Below are positions 1 through 9,497 of a DNA stretch of 64,000 nucleotides, piece after piece. Positions within the stretch are counted from its first letter, which is position 1; the number at the start of each line of letters is the position of its first letter. A program made the position numbers and the translations under genes. Source of the stretch: JABDMH01 sp965222645 (lineage in GTDB: Bacteria > Bacteroidota > Bacteroidia > Chitinophagales > Saprospiraceae); the NCBI GenBank assembly GCA_965222645.1, contig OZ244968.1, positions 682,001-746,000 on the forward strand, read 5' to 3'. The notes below the pieces were generated by a model, which was not told where the DNA came from, did not search any database, and saw nothing but the letters and a program-made list of their open reading frames with translations.

Positions 1-2
1 TG

Positions 3-230
3 CAAAAGGGAGAGCTAACCACAGGCCTGACCTTTCTTGCCTGGTCAAGTCAATTTCGAAATCAGAGGCGAATACCCCTGCCTCCAATCGACCAACCTTA
101 CATCGAAAGGCTTGAGAGTGCTTATCAAGACCGTTTGTCTAAAGAAGAGTACAAAACCATCTGGAGTCAAGGTGTCAGGTTGTCAATGGCGGACTGTGTG
201 GCTCAATTAGGCAAAACAATATTAAAGTAG
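3..230 (+). CDS. C-terminal end of a large protein (partial)
   Basis: An open frame runs in from the left edge and stops with TAG at 228-230, giving about 75 residues. The tail (roughly YQDRLSKEEYKTIWSQG followed by a short leucine and alanine-rich helix) resembles the extreme C-terminus of large ATPase/TPR signalling proteins of the AfsR or cyclase-ATPase kind, whose last helices carry a similar pattern of an acidic helix, W..G and an aliphatic helix. This is a weak resemblance. The start and all catalytic parts lie outside the window, so function is not assigned. Confidence 0.5.
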   Translation, partial: QKGELTTGLTFLAWSSQFRNQRRIPLPPIDQPYIERLESAYQDRLSKEEYKTIWSQGVRLSMADCVAQLGKTILK

Positions 231-267
231 GTGAAAATGGAGAGTGAAGAAAATCGCAGGGAGGTAG

Positions 268-754
268 CTATTCCCGCGGATCATATCCCGGCAAATAATT
301 ATGAGTAACATGGGCCGTGGCTGCTTTCCAGCCCTGAGGAAAACGCTGCATACCATAAGAAAAGCAGCCAGTCACTTTGGTGGTGTCACCATCAGGTTCT
401 ATTCTCTCACAGTCATACTCCACCAGGTAAGAAGCCGCTTTATCGGAAAACACATGCACCTGATGATTCTTCAAATCCCACTTAGTGATCACTTGCCAGT
501 TGTGCATGCACCATTTCCAAATTTCATCAACTCTTTCATAGCCACCCCAATAGCTGCCATCACCGAAAAGAATATGATCCTTGGTATAAAATTTCATGAC
601 TTGCTCATAGTCTAAATTCTTTAGGTCAATAATATGGTGCTGATAGACCGTAATAATCTCACTTTCGATTTCTTTTTTCTCTGAACTAGAAAGGGAGTTT
701 TCCAGTCGATTGCAGGCAATGATTAAAGTCAATAAAAAAAATGTGGATTCTCAT
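268..754 (-). pseudogene. SnoaL/NTF2-like lipoprotein, probably frameshifted in its signal peptide
   Basis: The frame encodes about 150 residues with the pattern of a DUF4440/SnoaL-like (NTF2 fold) protein: an N-terminal helix, a W-rich centre (YWGGYERVDEIWKW) and a beta-rich end. Read as it stands, only a TTG at 732 is available as a start, giving MTLIIAC directly. An ATG at 754 lies one base out of frame across a run of eight A on the plus strand (734-741). With seven, the protein would begin MRIHIFFLLTLIIAC, a standard lipoprotein signal with a lipobox cysteine. I infer either a homopolymer sequencing error, phase variation or a recent frameshift. The role is unknown; the fold family includes enzymes and binding proteins. 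It is convergent with the partial gene at 3-230. Confidence 0.6.
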
Positions 755-956
755 TTCTTAATATATTTTGGATAAGGACAGTGGGAACTGACTGACATCA
801 CTCCTTGAGTTTTCTGAAGTATCACGGAGTCAGCTCCCCCAAAGTTCGCGGTAAAATCATTCAACAATCCGAAGAATTAAATGATCTGTTTGAAAGGCCA
901 TGCGTTATTTGGACACTGCCAAATAAATTGATGCGCCTGGTCCCTCTTTCAGTTCA

Positions 957-1415
957 TCATTCTTCGGAAGCAGCTATCTTCTTATCGATATGATCTACTA
1001 ATCTCTTAAACTTCTTATCAGGACTAAAATCCATGATTTTGAGGTCTTCTTCTACATAGGCAGTATGACCCGGTGGCATATAAAAAAGGTCCCCAGCCTT
1101 CAGAGTGATTTCTCTGCCATCGTCATAGGTCAGTCGCAATACTCCCTTAAAAATATAGCCCCAATGAGGCACTTGGCAACTATTGTTTTTTAATCCTTCT
1201 AATAAGGGACTGAAGTCTGTACCAGCGGGAACGTTGTTTACTGCTACGGTCATTCCTCCCCAGCCCTCGATGTGATTGATCACACGATCACTTGGAAAAT
1301 CCTCAATGTTGATTTCAAAATCATGCGGATTAATGACCTCTACGTCTTGACTAGTGAGGGATGTACTAATGATCACGCAGACAATAATCGTCCCCATGCG
1401 AAAGAATCTTTTCAT
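957..1415 (-). CDS. Secreted cupin-domain protein
   Basis: 152 residues. An N-terminal hydrophobic segment (FFRMGTIIVCVIISTSLTSQ) looks like a signal peptide, so the product is probably periplasmic. The remainder is a single cupin barrel: the first motif is represented by HWGYIFKGVLRLTYDDG and the second by the run GDLFYMPPGHTAYVEED. The metal-ligand histidines are only partly conserved, so catalytic activity is uncertain; small cupins may be sugar or phenolic enzymes or plain binding proteins. The ATG at 1415 gives the full signal peptide. It stands alone, about 60 bp downstream of the AraC-type gene on the same strand, and could be co-transcribed with it. Confidence 0.7.
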   Translation of the reverse strand: MKRFFRMGTIIVCVIISTSLTSQDVEVINPHDFEINIEDFPSDRVINHIEGWGGMTVAVNNVPAGTDFSPLLEGLKNNSCQVPHWGYIFKGVLRLTYDDGREITLKAGDLFYMPPGHTAYVEEDLKIMDFSPDKKFKRLVDHIDKKIAASEE

Positions 1416-1479
1416 AACTTAAAATTTTAAGTCAATGATATCAATTGTCAAACCTAACGCAATTGACCTATGTCGACAT

Positions 1480-3681
1480 TTAGTTGTCTGATAGTTGCAT
1501 TTGTATCATCCCTGTGACTACTGCATAATCGGTAATTGGTTTAACTAATTCTTGAAATGCCGGATGTCGAAATAGTGGCTTCAGATAGATATCCCGATGA
1601 AAGTCATTGTGATGGTAGATTTGACCTTTAGCCCAGGCACTTTGCAGTAAATCTATGGCCTTCGTCTCATGACCGAGTTGAGCATGTATGCGGGCTAGAA
1701 TATAATCGGTTTGGTATTCAACAGGATTGCGTCTTAGCAAGATAATATTATGAGATACTAGGTTGTCAGCAATTTTCAGCGCACTGGTTTCCCTACCAAG
1801 TGCGGCCTCGATGAGTCCTATAAGTACTTGCCTTTCCACTGCTCCGATGCTATCGGCTTCCAAAATGAATGCTTTTGCCTCAATCAGTTGCCCCTTTAGG
1901 AAATACAAATCCAATAGATCAAATTGATATCCCTTGGGAGATTCGAGTTGCATCAGGTAGTTGATGGCTTTATCTGCAAAGTAATTGGTATACACTGTGT
2001 CATCAACAAGATAGTGCTCATTAGCCGCTATGGCATTATAGTCGGCGAATAGTCTGACATCATTACCTGCATGCCTTTGAATCACTTGGTCAATAAAATC
2101 AACACTTTCTCCCAGACGAGTATATGTGATGATTAGCAGTTCTGGAATTGAGACATTAAAGAATTCATGAGGGATCGATTCCAGGTACTCACGTGCTGCT
2201 TGGTATTCCCCTTGGGTCCAAAGAGCATCAGTATAGTTCAAGATTTTGTAATAATGCCACATCAAGCCCATATTGCTCCTCAGTGGATCGTGCAACCTTT
2301 GCAATATCTTTAGGGCAAGTTCTGGCATGAATTGAGATTTTGCACCATGTGCAGCTCGCATATTGAAATAATAATCTTGAGGATAGTCCACTAGTGCTTT
2401 AAGTGCCACCTCCAAAGCAGCACGATATTGTCGATCAAAAAATAATCTTAATTCGTTGAATCTTCTCTTCTCATATTCGGTCATCTTCGGTATATCTGCA
2501 ACAGTTTTAAAGACACTGTCTCTTGCATCACCATACAGATACCATGTTTGGTATAATTGAGGCATGACAAAATTTGGCTCTGAATCCGTCGCCATTTGAA
2601 ACAGTTTTAGTGCTCTGGAAGAATATCCATTTCGCATTTCCTTTACTCCCTCCAAATAATAAGTATAAGCCTCATAATTTGGTGGCGTTAGTTTGCCAAC
2701 CTCCACTTCTCTAATACCGAGTATCAAACCCGCAAGTTTGGAGCGCATCGCCTCAATGATCGGCATGACACTGTCGATGCTGCCAGAAACCAGGGGTAAT
2801 TGATATATGGTTTCCTGCGTATGTGCGTCAAGCAAATAGGTATCGAAATTAAGTTGGTCTTGTTCTAGAAAGAAATGGCCATGAATGAGGTGCTTGGCTC
2901 CAGTTACTTCAGCAAACGTCGGCCGATCGTGAGGATCTTCTGGTACAATACCGAGAAAATCTTCATACTGCTGAGTTGTAAAATAGGGTACGGTTTTAAT
3001 GCTTCCAATTTCATTGAGCTGGGCCGCAATCCAATTGCTTGCAATGTGTCCGATGACATCTAAAGTAGAGTCACTAGAATGATTTTTAAATGGAATGACA
3101 GCAATTACGTCTCCGCTGAAAATAAATGAGGGCTTCGACTTGCGTCCAAAAAAAAGTAGGGCACATGGAATAACTAGTAAGATAATCGCAATCATCAGAG
3201 CCAACCTCTTGGGCGGCTGAGAAAGATGGGTACCTGGTTCTATTACTGGCAGGTTTAGGTTTGAACCACTTTGACGAAAGACGGTGTTAACCGCTGGACG
3301 ACGATAAAACTTGACAATTTCCAAATTCCCACCAAGTGGCTGCAATGAATTTTTCCTTACTGCACCGGGAGTCAACCCAAATGCTTGCTTGAAACACCTA
3401 TTAAAATAAGTTGGGCTGTCAAATCCTACTTTGTACGATACTTCAGCGACGGAGCAATGCTCCGTAGTAAGGTAGTGGTATGCCATCAATAATCGAAGGT
3501 AACGGACAAATCTACCGGTGGAAAGACCAGTCTGCGCCTTGATTCTTCGGTGTGTTTGTTCTCGGCTCAATCTTAGCGCATCGCTTAAGTTTGAACCCGA
3601 GAAATTATCACTATCAATTTTGGATAAGACGGTCTGCACCGCCTGCCGTATAAATGCGCTCCCTGTTAAATAGTCTGGCAT
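1480..3681 (-). CDS. AraC-family regulator fused to a membrane segment, FlgO-like domain and TPR repeats
   Basis: About 733 residues from the ATG at 3681; a TTG 15 bases upstream is less likely. Residues 1-110 are an AraC DNA-binding domain (SREQTHRRIK, then VSYKVGFDSPTYFNRCFKQAFGLTP, the canonical second helix-turn-helix). A single membrane helix near residue 165 (LALMIAIILLVIPCALLFFG) is followed by a segment starting DVIAVIPFKNHSSDSTLD, like the FlgO/CsgG-type domain often joined to TPR arrays. TPR-like helices fill the C-terminal half. This is a membrane-anchored regulator with DNA-binding cytoplasmic and sensory extracytoplasmic parts. The same post-membrane architecture recurs in the split cyclase at 53.4-57.2 kb. 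The ligand is unknown. Confidence 0.8.
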   Translation of the reverse strand: MPDYLTGSAFIRQAVQTVLSKIDSDNFSGSNLSDALRLSREQTHRRIKAQTGLSTGRFVRYLRLLMAYHYLTTEHCSVAEVSYKVGFDSPTYFNRCFKQAFGLTPGAVRKNSLQPLGGNLEIVKFYRRPAVNTVFRQSGSNLNLPVIEPGTHLSQPPKRLALMIAIILLVIPCALLFFGRKSKPSFIFSGDVIAVIPFKNHSSDSTLDVIGHIASNWIAAQLNEIGSIKTVPYFTTQQYEDFLGIVPEDPHDRPTFAEVTGAKHLIHGHFFLEQDQLNFDTYLLDAHTQETIYQLPLVSGSIDSVMPIIEAMRSKLAGLILGIREVEVGKLTPPNYEAYTYYLEGVKEMRNGYSSRALKLFQMATDSEPNFVMPQLYQTWYLYGDARDSVFKTVADIPKMTEYEKRRFNELRLFFDRQYRAALEVALKALVDYPQDYYFNMRAAHGAKSQFMPELALKILQRLHDPLRSNMGLMWHYYKILNYTDALWTQGEYQAAREYLESIPHEFFNVSIPELLIITYTRLGESVDFIDQVIQRHAGNDVRLFADYNAIAANEHYLVDDTVYTNYFADKAINYLMQLESPKGYQFDLLDLYFLKGQLIEAKAFILEADSIGAVERQVLIGLIEAALGRETSALKIADNLVSHNIILLRRNPVEYQTDYILARIHAQLGHETKAIDLLQSAWAKGQIYHHNDFHRDIYLKPLFRHPAFQELVKPITDYAVVTGMIQMQLSDN

Positions 3682-4072
3682 AATATCTCTGATCAAAATA
3701 GCGAATTATTGCATTGTGATCAAGATTATCAATGCCAGAAACCAATCTCGATCACTAATTAAAGTCTCAAATCATATCTCCAATTTGTCTGATTGAAGAT
3801 CAAGTCCTATGGCCTAGTCAAAACCATAACACGATATGTACTTAATGACCTTCCTCAGCAAATCATGGTTTACGCACGTTGTAGGTGGGCTGCATTTTAC
3901 TGCGATGCATTATGAACAGAACCCTATTTTCCTGACTATCTAGTAATCCGGTTAAATGGCCAATATGAAATAAAAACACTAAGAACTACCAGGATCTAAC
4001 GCTTTAAGCAGTATGAGTAGTCAGTGGGAGTAGCAGGCAACACAAAGGGTGATACTCCTATGATTTAACCGT
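3682..4072. other. Intergenic, no gene seen
   Basis: 390 bases between the AraC-type gene (start at 3681, minus) and the end of the acyl-CoA dehydrogenase (minus). It is AT-rich and has no open frame with protein-like composition on either strand. It should contain the promoter of the AraC-type gene, but I see no confident promoter motif. Confidence 0.6.
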
Positions 4073-5278
4073 TTACCCCCATCGTGGCGCTCTATCTAAA
4101 TCGACACCCAGTAAGGCCTTCCCTAAAAATTCACGCGACAAGTATCGATTGGCAGGATGAAGACGACCTAATCGACCATCACGGAACATCTTTTCCAATC
4201 CTGACTTGGGAAAAATACCGAAACCACCGGCCAGGTCCAGGGAACGATCCACCACTTTCCAACATTCCTCTGCAACGCGGCATTTGGTCGCAATAATCTT
4301 GATTCCCCACAGATCTCCGTAGTCTCTTCCTTCCGACCAATCTTTGGCGAGGTTATCGAGCTGTGGTTCAATCCCGTACAATGTCATGGCCATTTCAGCA
4401 ATATCATGTTGTACCCCGGGATGATGGTTCATCGTCTTGCTTCTCAATGCTTTTGATTCTTTTAATTTAAGCTTGTTTACAATCATATCAAACACCCGTT
4501 GGGCCTGCCCGAAGTAAATATTCCCGAATCCCGTGAGGGCCCAGGCAAAGACACCTAAAGCAAAATTATCCATGCCCTTGAATCCGGCATCTAACACTCT
4601 TACAACATAGTGATCCGGTACGAAGACATCTTCCAATAAGGTATCATCTGACCTTGTAGCTCGCATGCCAAGCACATTATCCCAGGTTTTTCGAATTTTA
4701 TATCCATCAGTGTCGCGTGGCAAAAAGGCGTGCACAATTTTAGGATTATCCGGATCTGAGTTATCCTGACCATGGATACCCAGGTATGACCAGACTGGTG
4801 TCAAACTACCGAAAGATTTGCGTCCCTTGAAGACATAGCCCCCTTCTACTTTGATAGCTTCTGTAGTTGAGTATATAAAGGGAAGATCATTACCAGACTC
4901 TGCATGGCCGGCTGCAAACACTTTTCCAGCGGCAGCTTCACGCAATAGCCAGGCCACAGACTCGTCTCCCGATCTCCACAAATCTGCAGCCAATCCTACC
5001 CAGTAGAGATGCATGTTGACAGCTAGCGCTGTAGCAGCAGCATGATAACCAAGTCGACGCTGCCATTGCATGACCGCATCCATTTTGAGGCCGCAGCCAC
5101 CCATTTCGACTGGTACTGGCAGCTGCATATATCCAGCCTCGACGAGCTCATTCCAGTCTTCATGCATAAATGTGTTTTCGCGATCGTACTTCTCTGTACG
5201 TTCTTGGCAACGCAAGAAGATTTCTGACATCTTTTCTTGATCTAGTGTTACCTTTGTTTTAGATTTGGACATCATCAT
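4073..5278 (-). CDS. Acyl-CoA dehydrogenase family flavoprotein
   Basis: 401 residues, the usual length of single-domain acyl-CoA dehydrogenases, which use FAD to introduce a 2,3 double bond into acyl-CoA or, in relatives, act on other substrates. The N-terminal all-helical domain, the middle beta domain (GGYVFKGRKSFGSLTPVWSY, and LGMRATRSDDTLLEDVFVP, the typical loop before the C-terminal domain) and the C-terminal bundle (LAGGFGIFPKSGLEKMFRD) are all visible. The usual C-terminal YEGT glutamate motif is not present in this divergent version, so the substrate may be unusual. Three consecutive ATGs stand at the start; I keep the first. The gene is monocistronic and divergent from the DinB gene. 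Confidence 0.85.
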   Translation of the reverse strand: MMMSKSKTKVTLDQEKMSEIFLRCQERTEKYDRENTFMHEDWNELVEAGYMQLPVPVEMGGCGLKMDAVMQWQRRLGYHAAATALAVNMHLYWVGLAADLWRSGDESVAWLLREAAAGKVFAAGHAESGNDLPFIYSTTEAIKVEGGYVFKGRKSFGSLTPVWSYLGIHGQDNSDPDNPKIVHAFLPRDTDGYKIRKTWDNVLGMRATRSDDTLLEDVFVPDHYVVRVLDAGFKGMDNFALGVFAWALTGFGNIYFGQAQRVFDMIVNKLKLKESKALRSKTMNHHPGVQHDIAEMAMTLYGIEPQLDNLAKDWSEGRDYGDLWGIKIIATKCRVAEECWKVVDRSLDLAGGFGIFPKSGLEKMFRDGRLGRLHPANRYLSREFLGKALLGVDLDRAPRWG

Positions 5279-5398
5279 TAAAAATATTTGATATTTACGT
5301 TACAAGATAAGCGGATCAGATGAACCATCCTTAATACAGATAGTTCATATCTTGACACAGATGGATCACAACTACCTATTTAAACCAAAGTCAAAAAA

Positions 5399-5875
5399 AT
5401 GATGAACCGCCAGATTGAACTTTATCAATGGACCCGTACCAATCTAATCAGCCTACTGGAGCCCATGACCCATGAGCAACTCAATCAGATTCCAAATGGG
5501 TTTTCGAATAATCTGATTTGGCATGCTGGGCACATACACTTTGTACAGCAGTATTTAATCTACCATTTGTGCGGTTCTCAAATGGACCTGCCACCATCAT
5601 TCGCTGATAAATATGGCTCAGGCAGTAGAGCTGATGGCAATGTGGCATCATCCGAATGCACCACAATCTTATCACTTCTAAAGAAGTATCACGTTCAGAC
5701 TGTTACCGATATGAGTCAGGATCGATTCCAATCTTTTACTCCATTTTCAGGATCTTACTTTGATGTAGACTATCATCTATCAAATTTTGAGGAAGCGTTT
5801 GGATATAATAATATTCATGAGGCAGTACACCTGGGTTACATGAGATCGATGGCGAAAATGCTTGGAATTATTTAA
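5399..5875 (+). CDS. DinB-family protein
   Basis: 158 residues forming the four-helix DinB/YfiT fold: helix 1 MMNRQIELYQWTRTNLISLL, the WHAGHIHFVQQYLIYHL helix carrying a metal-ligand histidine, and the terminal EAVHLGYMRSMAKMLG helix with another. Members bind a divalent metal and many act as thiol-dependent transferases; the specific role of this copy is unknown. Two ATGs overlap at the start (5399 and 5402). The 120-bp gap to the divergent acyl-CoA dehydrogenase must hold both promoters. Confidence 0.8.
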   Translation: MMNRQIELYQWTRTNLISLLEPMTHEQLNQIPNGFSNNLIWHAGHIHFVQQYLIYHLCGSQMDLPPSFADKYGSGSRADGNVASSECTTILSLLKKYHVQTVTDMSQDRFQSFTPFSGSYFDVDYHLSNFEEAFGYNNIHEAVHLGYMRSMAKMLGII

Positions 5876-6459
5876 ATCAACGATGACTAAGAACTCGTGG
5901 AGTACACCCAAATTACCTGTTCAACAGCTTCGGATCAGCTTTTGTACTTTATCTGATCGATTGATCCGGCATCTCATCAAATAGGCAATTTCTATCTGGA
6001 AAAAGTTTTGGCTGACCAATATCCGATAAAAAAGATAGAAGCAAACGAAACCGTTTAAAATGCCTTCTCATCTACTGTACTGGATATATCACATAATGGA
6101 AAACAAGGAATAATATAAAGCTTGGAACCATCATTTTCCCTGAAATCAAGATCATAAAACCAGTCGGATAAAGTATAGAGATCAGCTGAGTTAGTAGCAT
6201 TCGTATCCCAACCTAAATGAAGCCTTGCTCAAGACAAACCTGGATGCTTCTATGGCCGCACACATAGTCAAGTAATTATTTGACTACATCAATTTGTACC
6301 CAATGCGAGAACAAATACTCACTCGAACAATACTGACCTGCCAGTCATTCTAAGTGCTGGTACAGGCACTGAACCAAAATTGCTATATTTTGAACCAAAA
6401 ATAGATGTGATCGGTCGTAGGACTACCTAGTTTTGAATTTCTAAATATTTAATACAATT
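5876..6459. other. Eroded intergenic region
   Basis: About 580 bases with short broken frames and many stops on both strands. A stretch near 5980-6060 translates for about 24 codons to something protein-like (GNFYLEKVLADQYP) before a stop, suggesting the remains of a decayed gene. No family is recognisable. Confidence 0.45.
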
Positions 6460-6636
6460 ATGATGAAAATAATTAAGCTAGTTTTAATTCTTATTGTCTG
6501 TACTCTTACTTCCGCACAAGCACAACAAGGAGAAAATCGATTAACAATTAACAAGAATGACTCGATGAAAACGTATGTGATTGAATATTTAACCATACGT
6601 CCCAAGGCTGGAGAAGCAATTCAGCTCAGTCGCTGA
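6460..6636 (+). CDS. Small secreted protein, possibly a truncated gene
   Basis: 58 codons beginning with two ATGs. Residues 1-21 are a clear signal peptide (MMKIIKLVLILIVCTLTSAQ followed by AQQ). The mature part is only about 36 residues and ends abruptly (GEAIQLSR) at TGA 6634-6636. The preceding 8-mer YVIEYLTI followed by RPKAGEA looks like the first strand and turn of an alpha/beta-barrel dimer (ABM/YCII-like) domain, so I suspect the rest of the gene has been lost. It lies in a decayed region, so expression is doubtful. Confidence 0.4.
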   Translation: MMKIIKLVLILIVCTLTSAQAQQGENRLTINKNDSMKTYVIEYLTIRPKAGEAIQLSR

Positions 6637-6815
6637 CTTTCTAAAATAAGAGCCGATTTTGTTGAGTAACTTGCTAGAGTATCACCATTTCTCTCCCCTT
6701 TTAGTATGCGAATGGCTCCCTTTACCACCCCCCTGAAGCTGCATGCACATTTGCAAATAAATCCGCTCAGGGACCATGCAATAAAACACCTAGCGCCTCG
6801 TTCTTTAACTATAAA

Positions 6816-6840
6816 TTAGTTGTATAACTAATAATTAGTT
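6816..6840 (+). promoter_or_regulatory. BlaI/MecI-type operator, two overlapping palindromes
   Basis: TTAGTT-GTAT-AACTAA (6816-6831) is a perfect palindrome and shares its right arm with a second one, AACTAAT-A-ATTAGTT (6826-6840). The pair ends 15 bases before the ATG of the repressor gene. Penicillinase-type repressors bind such short dyads as dimers and autoregulate, so this is very likely the operator of the operon that follows. Confidence 0.7.
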
Positions 6841-6855
6841 AGTATTTTAGCTGAC

Positions 6856-7212
6856 ATGAAGCGATTATTATCTACACGCGAAGAGGAAATCATGCAGATC
6901 CTATGGACCCTCAATAAGGCATTTGTCAAAGACATACTGGAGGAATTACCCGATCCCAAACCCCCCTACAATACGGTTTCTTCCATCGTACGCAAATTGG
7001 AAAACGAAGGCTTTGTCGATCACCATACTTATGGCAACACCCATCAGTACTTTCCCCTGTTGAAAAAAAGTCAGTACAGAAGTACCGTCTTTAGCAGGCT
7101 GCTTAACAACTATTTTTCGGGTTCTCCTGAGAGCTTGTTGTCTCATTTTGTAAAAGAGGAGAAAATGGATCCCCAGGAGCTCAAAACAATTATCGATAGA
7201 CTCAAGGACTAG
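6856..7212 (+). CDS. BlaI/MecI/CopY-family transcriptional repressor
   Basis: 118 residues, the standard length of the penicillinase repressor family. The N-terminal winged helix (LSTREEEIMQILWTLNKAFVKDI and PPYNTVSSIVRKLENEGFVD) matches the family signature, and the C-terminal helices (SRLLNNYFSGSPESLLSHFV) are the dimerisation part cut during induction. It represses its own operon through the dyads just upstream until the partner membrane protease inactivates it. It ends 3 bases before the BlaR1-like gene. In Bacteroidota many such pairs are not linked to a beta-lactamase, and none lies beside this one. Confidence 0.88.
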   Translation: MKRLLSTREEEIMQILWTLNKAFVKDILEELPDPKPPYNTVSSIVRKLENEGFVDHHTYGNTHQYFPLLKKSQYRSTVFSRLLNNYFSGSPESLLSHFVKEEKMDPQELKTIIDRLKD

Positions 7213-7215
7213 AAT

Positions 7216-9453
7216 ATGGAAACGCTAGTAATAATTTACCTCCTTAAAGTAAGCATTTGCGTTGCGTTGTCTTACGTGTTTTATAGTATCCTGTTAAAAA
7301 GGAGCACCCATTTTCAGGCAAACCGGTTTTTCCTGTTATTTACACTCTTGATCTCCTTTGCCATTCCATTTTTAAAAATTACCCCACCCAAGGTCGCGGA
7401 AATAAAAGATCCCACACCTACCATTTCAGATTATTTTTACCCAATTGCTGAGCAATCCGAAGTCCTTCAGTATCAGTTCGCCAAACCTCTCAGACATCCC
7501 ACTCCGATTTTTCAGATATCAATCGGTGAGCTTTTGTTCCTTATTTATATATGTGTATCAATATTTTTTGCCTTGAGATTTTGCAAACAATGCTGGACCC
7601 TTTCGAAAATCATTGGAGAAAGTGTGCGTAAGCAAGAGTCGAAATACGATGTACTTTATCATCCCGATATGCAAATCTCATCTTTTTTTCACTTCCTTTT
7701 TTGGAGAAAAACTGGGTCCAAATCCAGTGAATTGATTTTTCTACACGAGCGCACCCATATGTACCAATGGCATAGTTTGGATATACTTATCCTTGAAGTG
7801 GCTAAAATTGTCCTCTGGTTTAATCCATTTGTTGCACTTTTTAAAAAAGAGCTTGCGCTCCTACACGAATTTATTGCCGATCGTGAAGTCATCCGGACTA
7901 CCCACAATAAAAAATCGTATCTACAGGTGTTATTATCACAAAGTGGTCAACCGGCCTTTCGGCTCACCCATCATTTTAACTCCTATATCACAAAACGACT
8001 CAAAATGCTAGACCGCAAAAAATCACACGCTCTGACGCATTCTTTTTATATACTTTATATACCCCTGCTTGTGTCCATGGTTATTGCCTTCAATCCCGAT
8101 GCGAGTAATGATCATCTCATAAGCAGCTCAATTGATAAACTTGGTGATGTGACTTCTCGCCAAATTTTATCAGTCAATGTCAAAGATCAGGAATCCGGAC
8201 CATTGTACCTTGAGTGGGGAAATCAACATTTTGTTGTCAGAGAGTCTTTGTCACCGGTGCAGGGACGACCAAAGGTCTTGAGAAATCACTATAGTGCCAC
8301 TATGAGAATTAATAAGAGTGCGTTGGTCGAGTTGCTGGATGAAAAGCTTGTTTTCAATGACCGGAGGAAAAAAGAGCCGATTGTATTTGCTCTCGATGAC
8401 GTTTACAATATCACCCTTGTCAATTCTTCCGACGGTAGTATTCGACTTAAAAGAGAAAATTTCGAAAATCCTCGATCCACATCTTTTGATCATTTGATGA
8501 CATTTCTCAAGGATAATGTTCATACAACTGTTGACGAGTCTAGAATATTTTTTCAGTTTAAACACGATACTTACCCTTGTGCGATACACATAATAGTCGA
8601 TGACCCGGAAACCCGAAAAACGTTTCTGGGCCGCAATGATAAAAGATATACACTCGAATCTTTTGTCAGAGATCCCAACCAGTATCACATCCCGGGAGGA
8701 AGAAAATCTACCAATGTAGTCTCGTATCAGGATATGATTGATTTATTACTTGATTATAGGTTTACTCTGGTGATAGATGAAGAGGAAAGAGGTAATACTT
8801 GTGAGGTAGCCTATCTGGACGATATTTATGTTCCTTTGGATCGAGAAGATTTAGTGGAAGAATTGAAAAAGAACAGGTCCATAGAGCGACCTATTGCAGT
8901 ACTGTGTAAAGCGAACAATGAAGGGAAGGAAACACCCGGAGAATACATTTCCATCTTTGATGATGAGCGTAATACCACAATTACCATTGAGAATTGGTCG
9001 ACATTTTTTGAGCAGCCATTTACTGTGAAATTAAGGTTGGCGGAAATAATCGAAAAAACAGCACTGAAATGGGGCCCTTTGGAACTAAAATCTCCTAGGA
9101 ATAGTGAATTTCAAGATGGTCGATTTTACTATAAGGGTTTTACCAACGCTCACTTAAGAAAGAATGACAACAGGGTTGAAAAAAGCTATATCAAGAGAGT
9201 ACTTAGAAATGCTCCGACATTATCTGTGAATAATTCTGAGGTCAAGGACTTTAGTGTTTCTTTTAGATATATCGATCATGTTGGTGTTCCCTTCAATTGC
9301 TCGCTTTTCTATAAAAACGGTCAACTCACAGAGGGCGCAGAATGTGTAGAAATTGTACGCGAACGAATCAAGCCCGATGATTTTATCGAAAAGCTCACCG
9401 TTTGGTCAAATGGTCAAATCAAGCTGTTAAACAGCAGAATTAAGATAAAGTGA
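7216..9453 (+). CDS. BlaR1-like membrane peptidase M56 with a long unrecognised C-terminal region
   Basis: 745 residues. Membrane helices occupy about residues 1-30, 35-55, 95-120 and 270-295. Between the last two is the M56 zinc site: HERTH, followed by a downstream glutamate helix (LLHEFIADREV). The N-terminal half is therefore the sensor protease expected to relieve repression by the adjacent BlaI-type protein. The C-terminal 450 residues, presumably outside the membrane, contain no penicillin-binding SxxK domain that I can recognise; they look like repeated beta-rich units (for example the similar SVNVKDQESGPLYLEWG and SVSFRYIDHVGVPFN stretches). The signal is therefore probably not a beta-lactam. 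Translation is likely coupled to the repressor gene, 3 bases upstream. Confidence 0.82.
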   Translation: METLVIIYLLKVSICVALSYVFYSILLKRSTHFQANRFFLLFTLLISFAIPFLKITPPKVAEIKDPTPTISDYFYPIAEQSEVLQYQFAKPLRHPTPIFQISIGELLFLIYICVSIFFALRFCKQCWTLSKIIGESVRKQESKYDVLYHPDMQISSFFHFLFWRKTGSKSSELIFLHERTHMYQWHSLDILILEVAKIVLWFNPFVALFKKELALLHEFIADREVIRTTHNKKSYLQVLLSQSGQPAFRLTHHFNSYITKRLKMLDRKKSHALTHSFYILYIPLLVSMVIAFNPDASNDHLISSSIDKLGDVTSRQILSVNVKDQESGPLYLEWGNQHFVVRESLSPVQGRPKVLRNHYSATMRINKSALVELLDEKLVFNDRRKKEPIVFALDDVYNITLVNSSDGSIRLKRENFENPRSTSFDHLMTFLKDNVHTTVDESRIFFQFKHDTYPCAIHIIVDDPETRKTFLGRNDKRYTLESFVRDPNQYHIPGGRKSTNVVSYQDMIDLLLDYRFTLVIDEEERGNTCEVAYLDDIYVPLDREDLVEELKKNRSIERPIAVLCKANNEGKETPGEYISIFDDERNTTITIENWSTFFEQPFTVKLRLAEIIEKTALKWGPLELKSPRNSEFQDGRFYYKGFTNAHLRKNDNRVEKSYIKRVLRNAPTLSVNNSEVKDFSVSFRYIDHVGVPFNCSLFYKNGQLTEGAECVEIVRERIKPDDFIEKLTVWSNGQIKLLNSRIKIK

Positions 9454-9479
9454 GGACGAATTAAAATCGAACTATCACA

Positions 9480-9497
9480 GGCGAATTTATATTCGCC
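9480..9497. terminator. Possible bidirectional hairpin between convergent genes
   Basis: GGCGAAT-TTAT-ATTCGCC is a perfect 7-bp stem with a 4-base loop, 26 bases after the stop of the BlaR1-like gene and about 170 bases from the end of the convergent minus-strand gene. There is no strong T tract, so terminator function is only suggested. The rest of the gap up to 9665 holds no gene I can support. Confidence 0.35.

Noticed and set aside
805..993. 62-codon plus-strand frame
   Set aside because: It has no leader or domain, overlaps the 3' end of the cupin gene on the other strand, and looks like chance.
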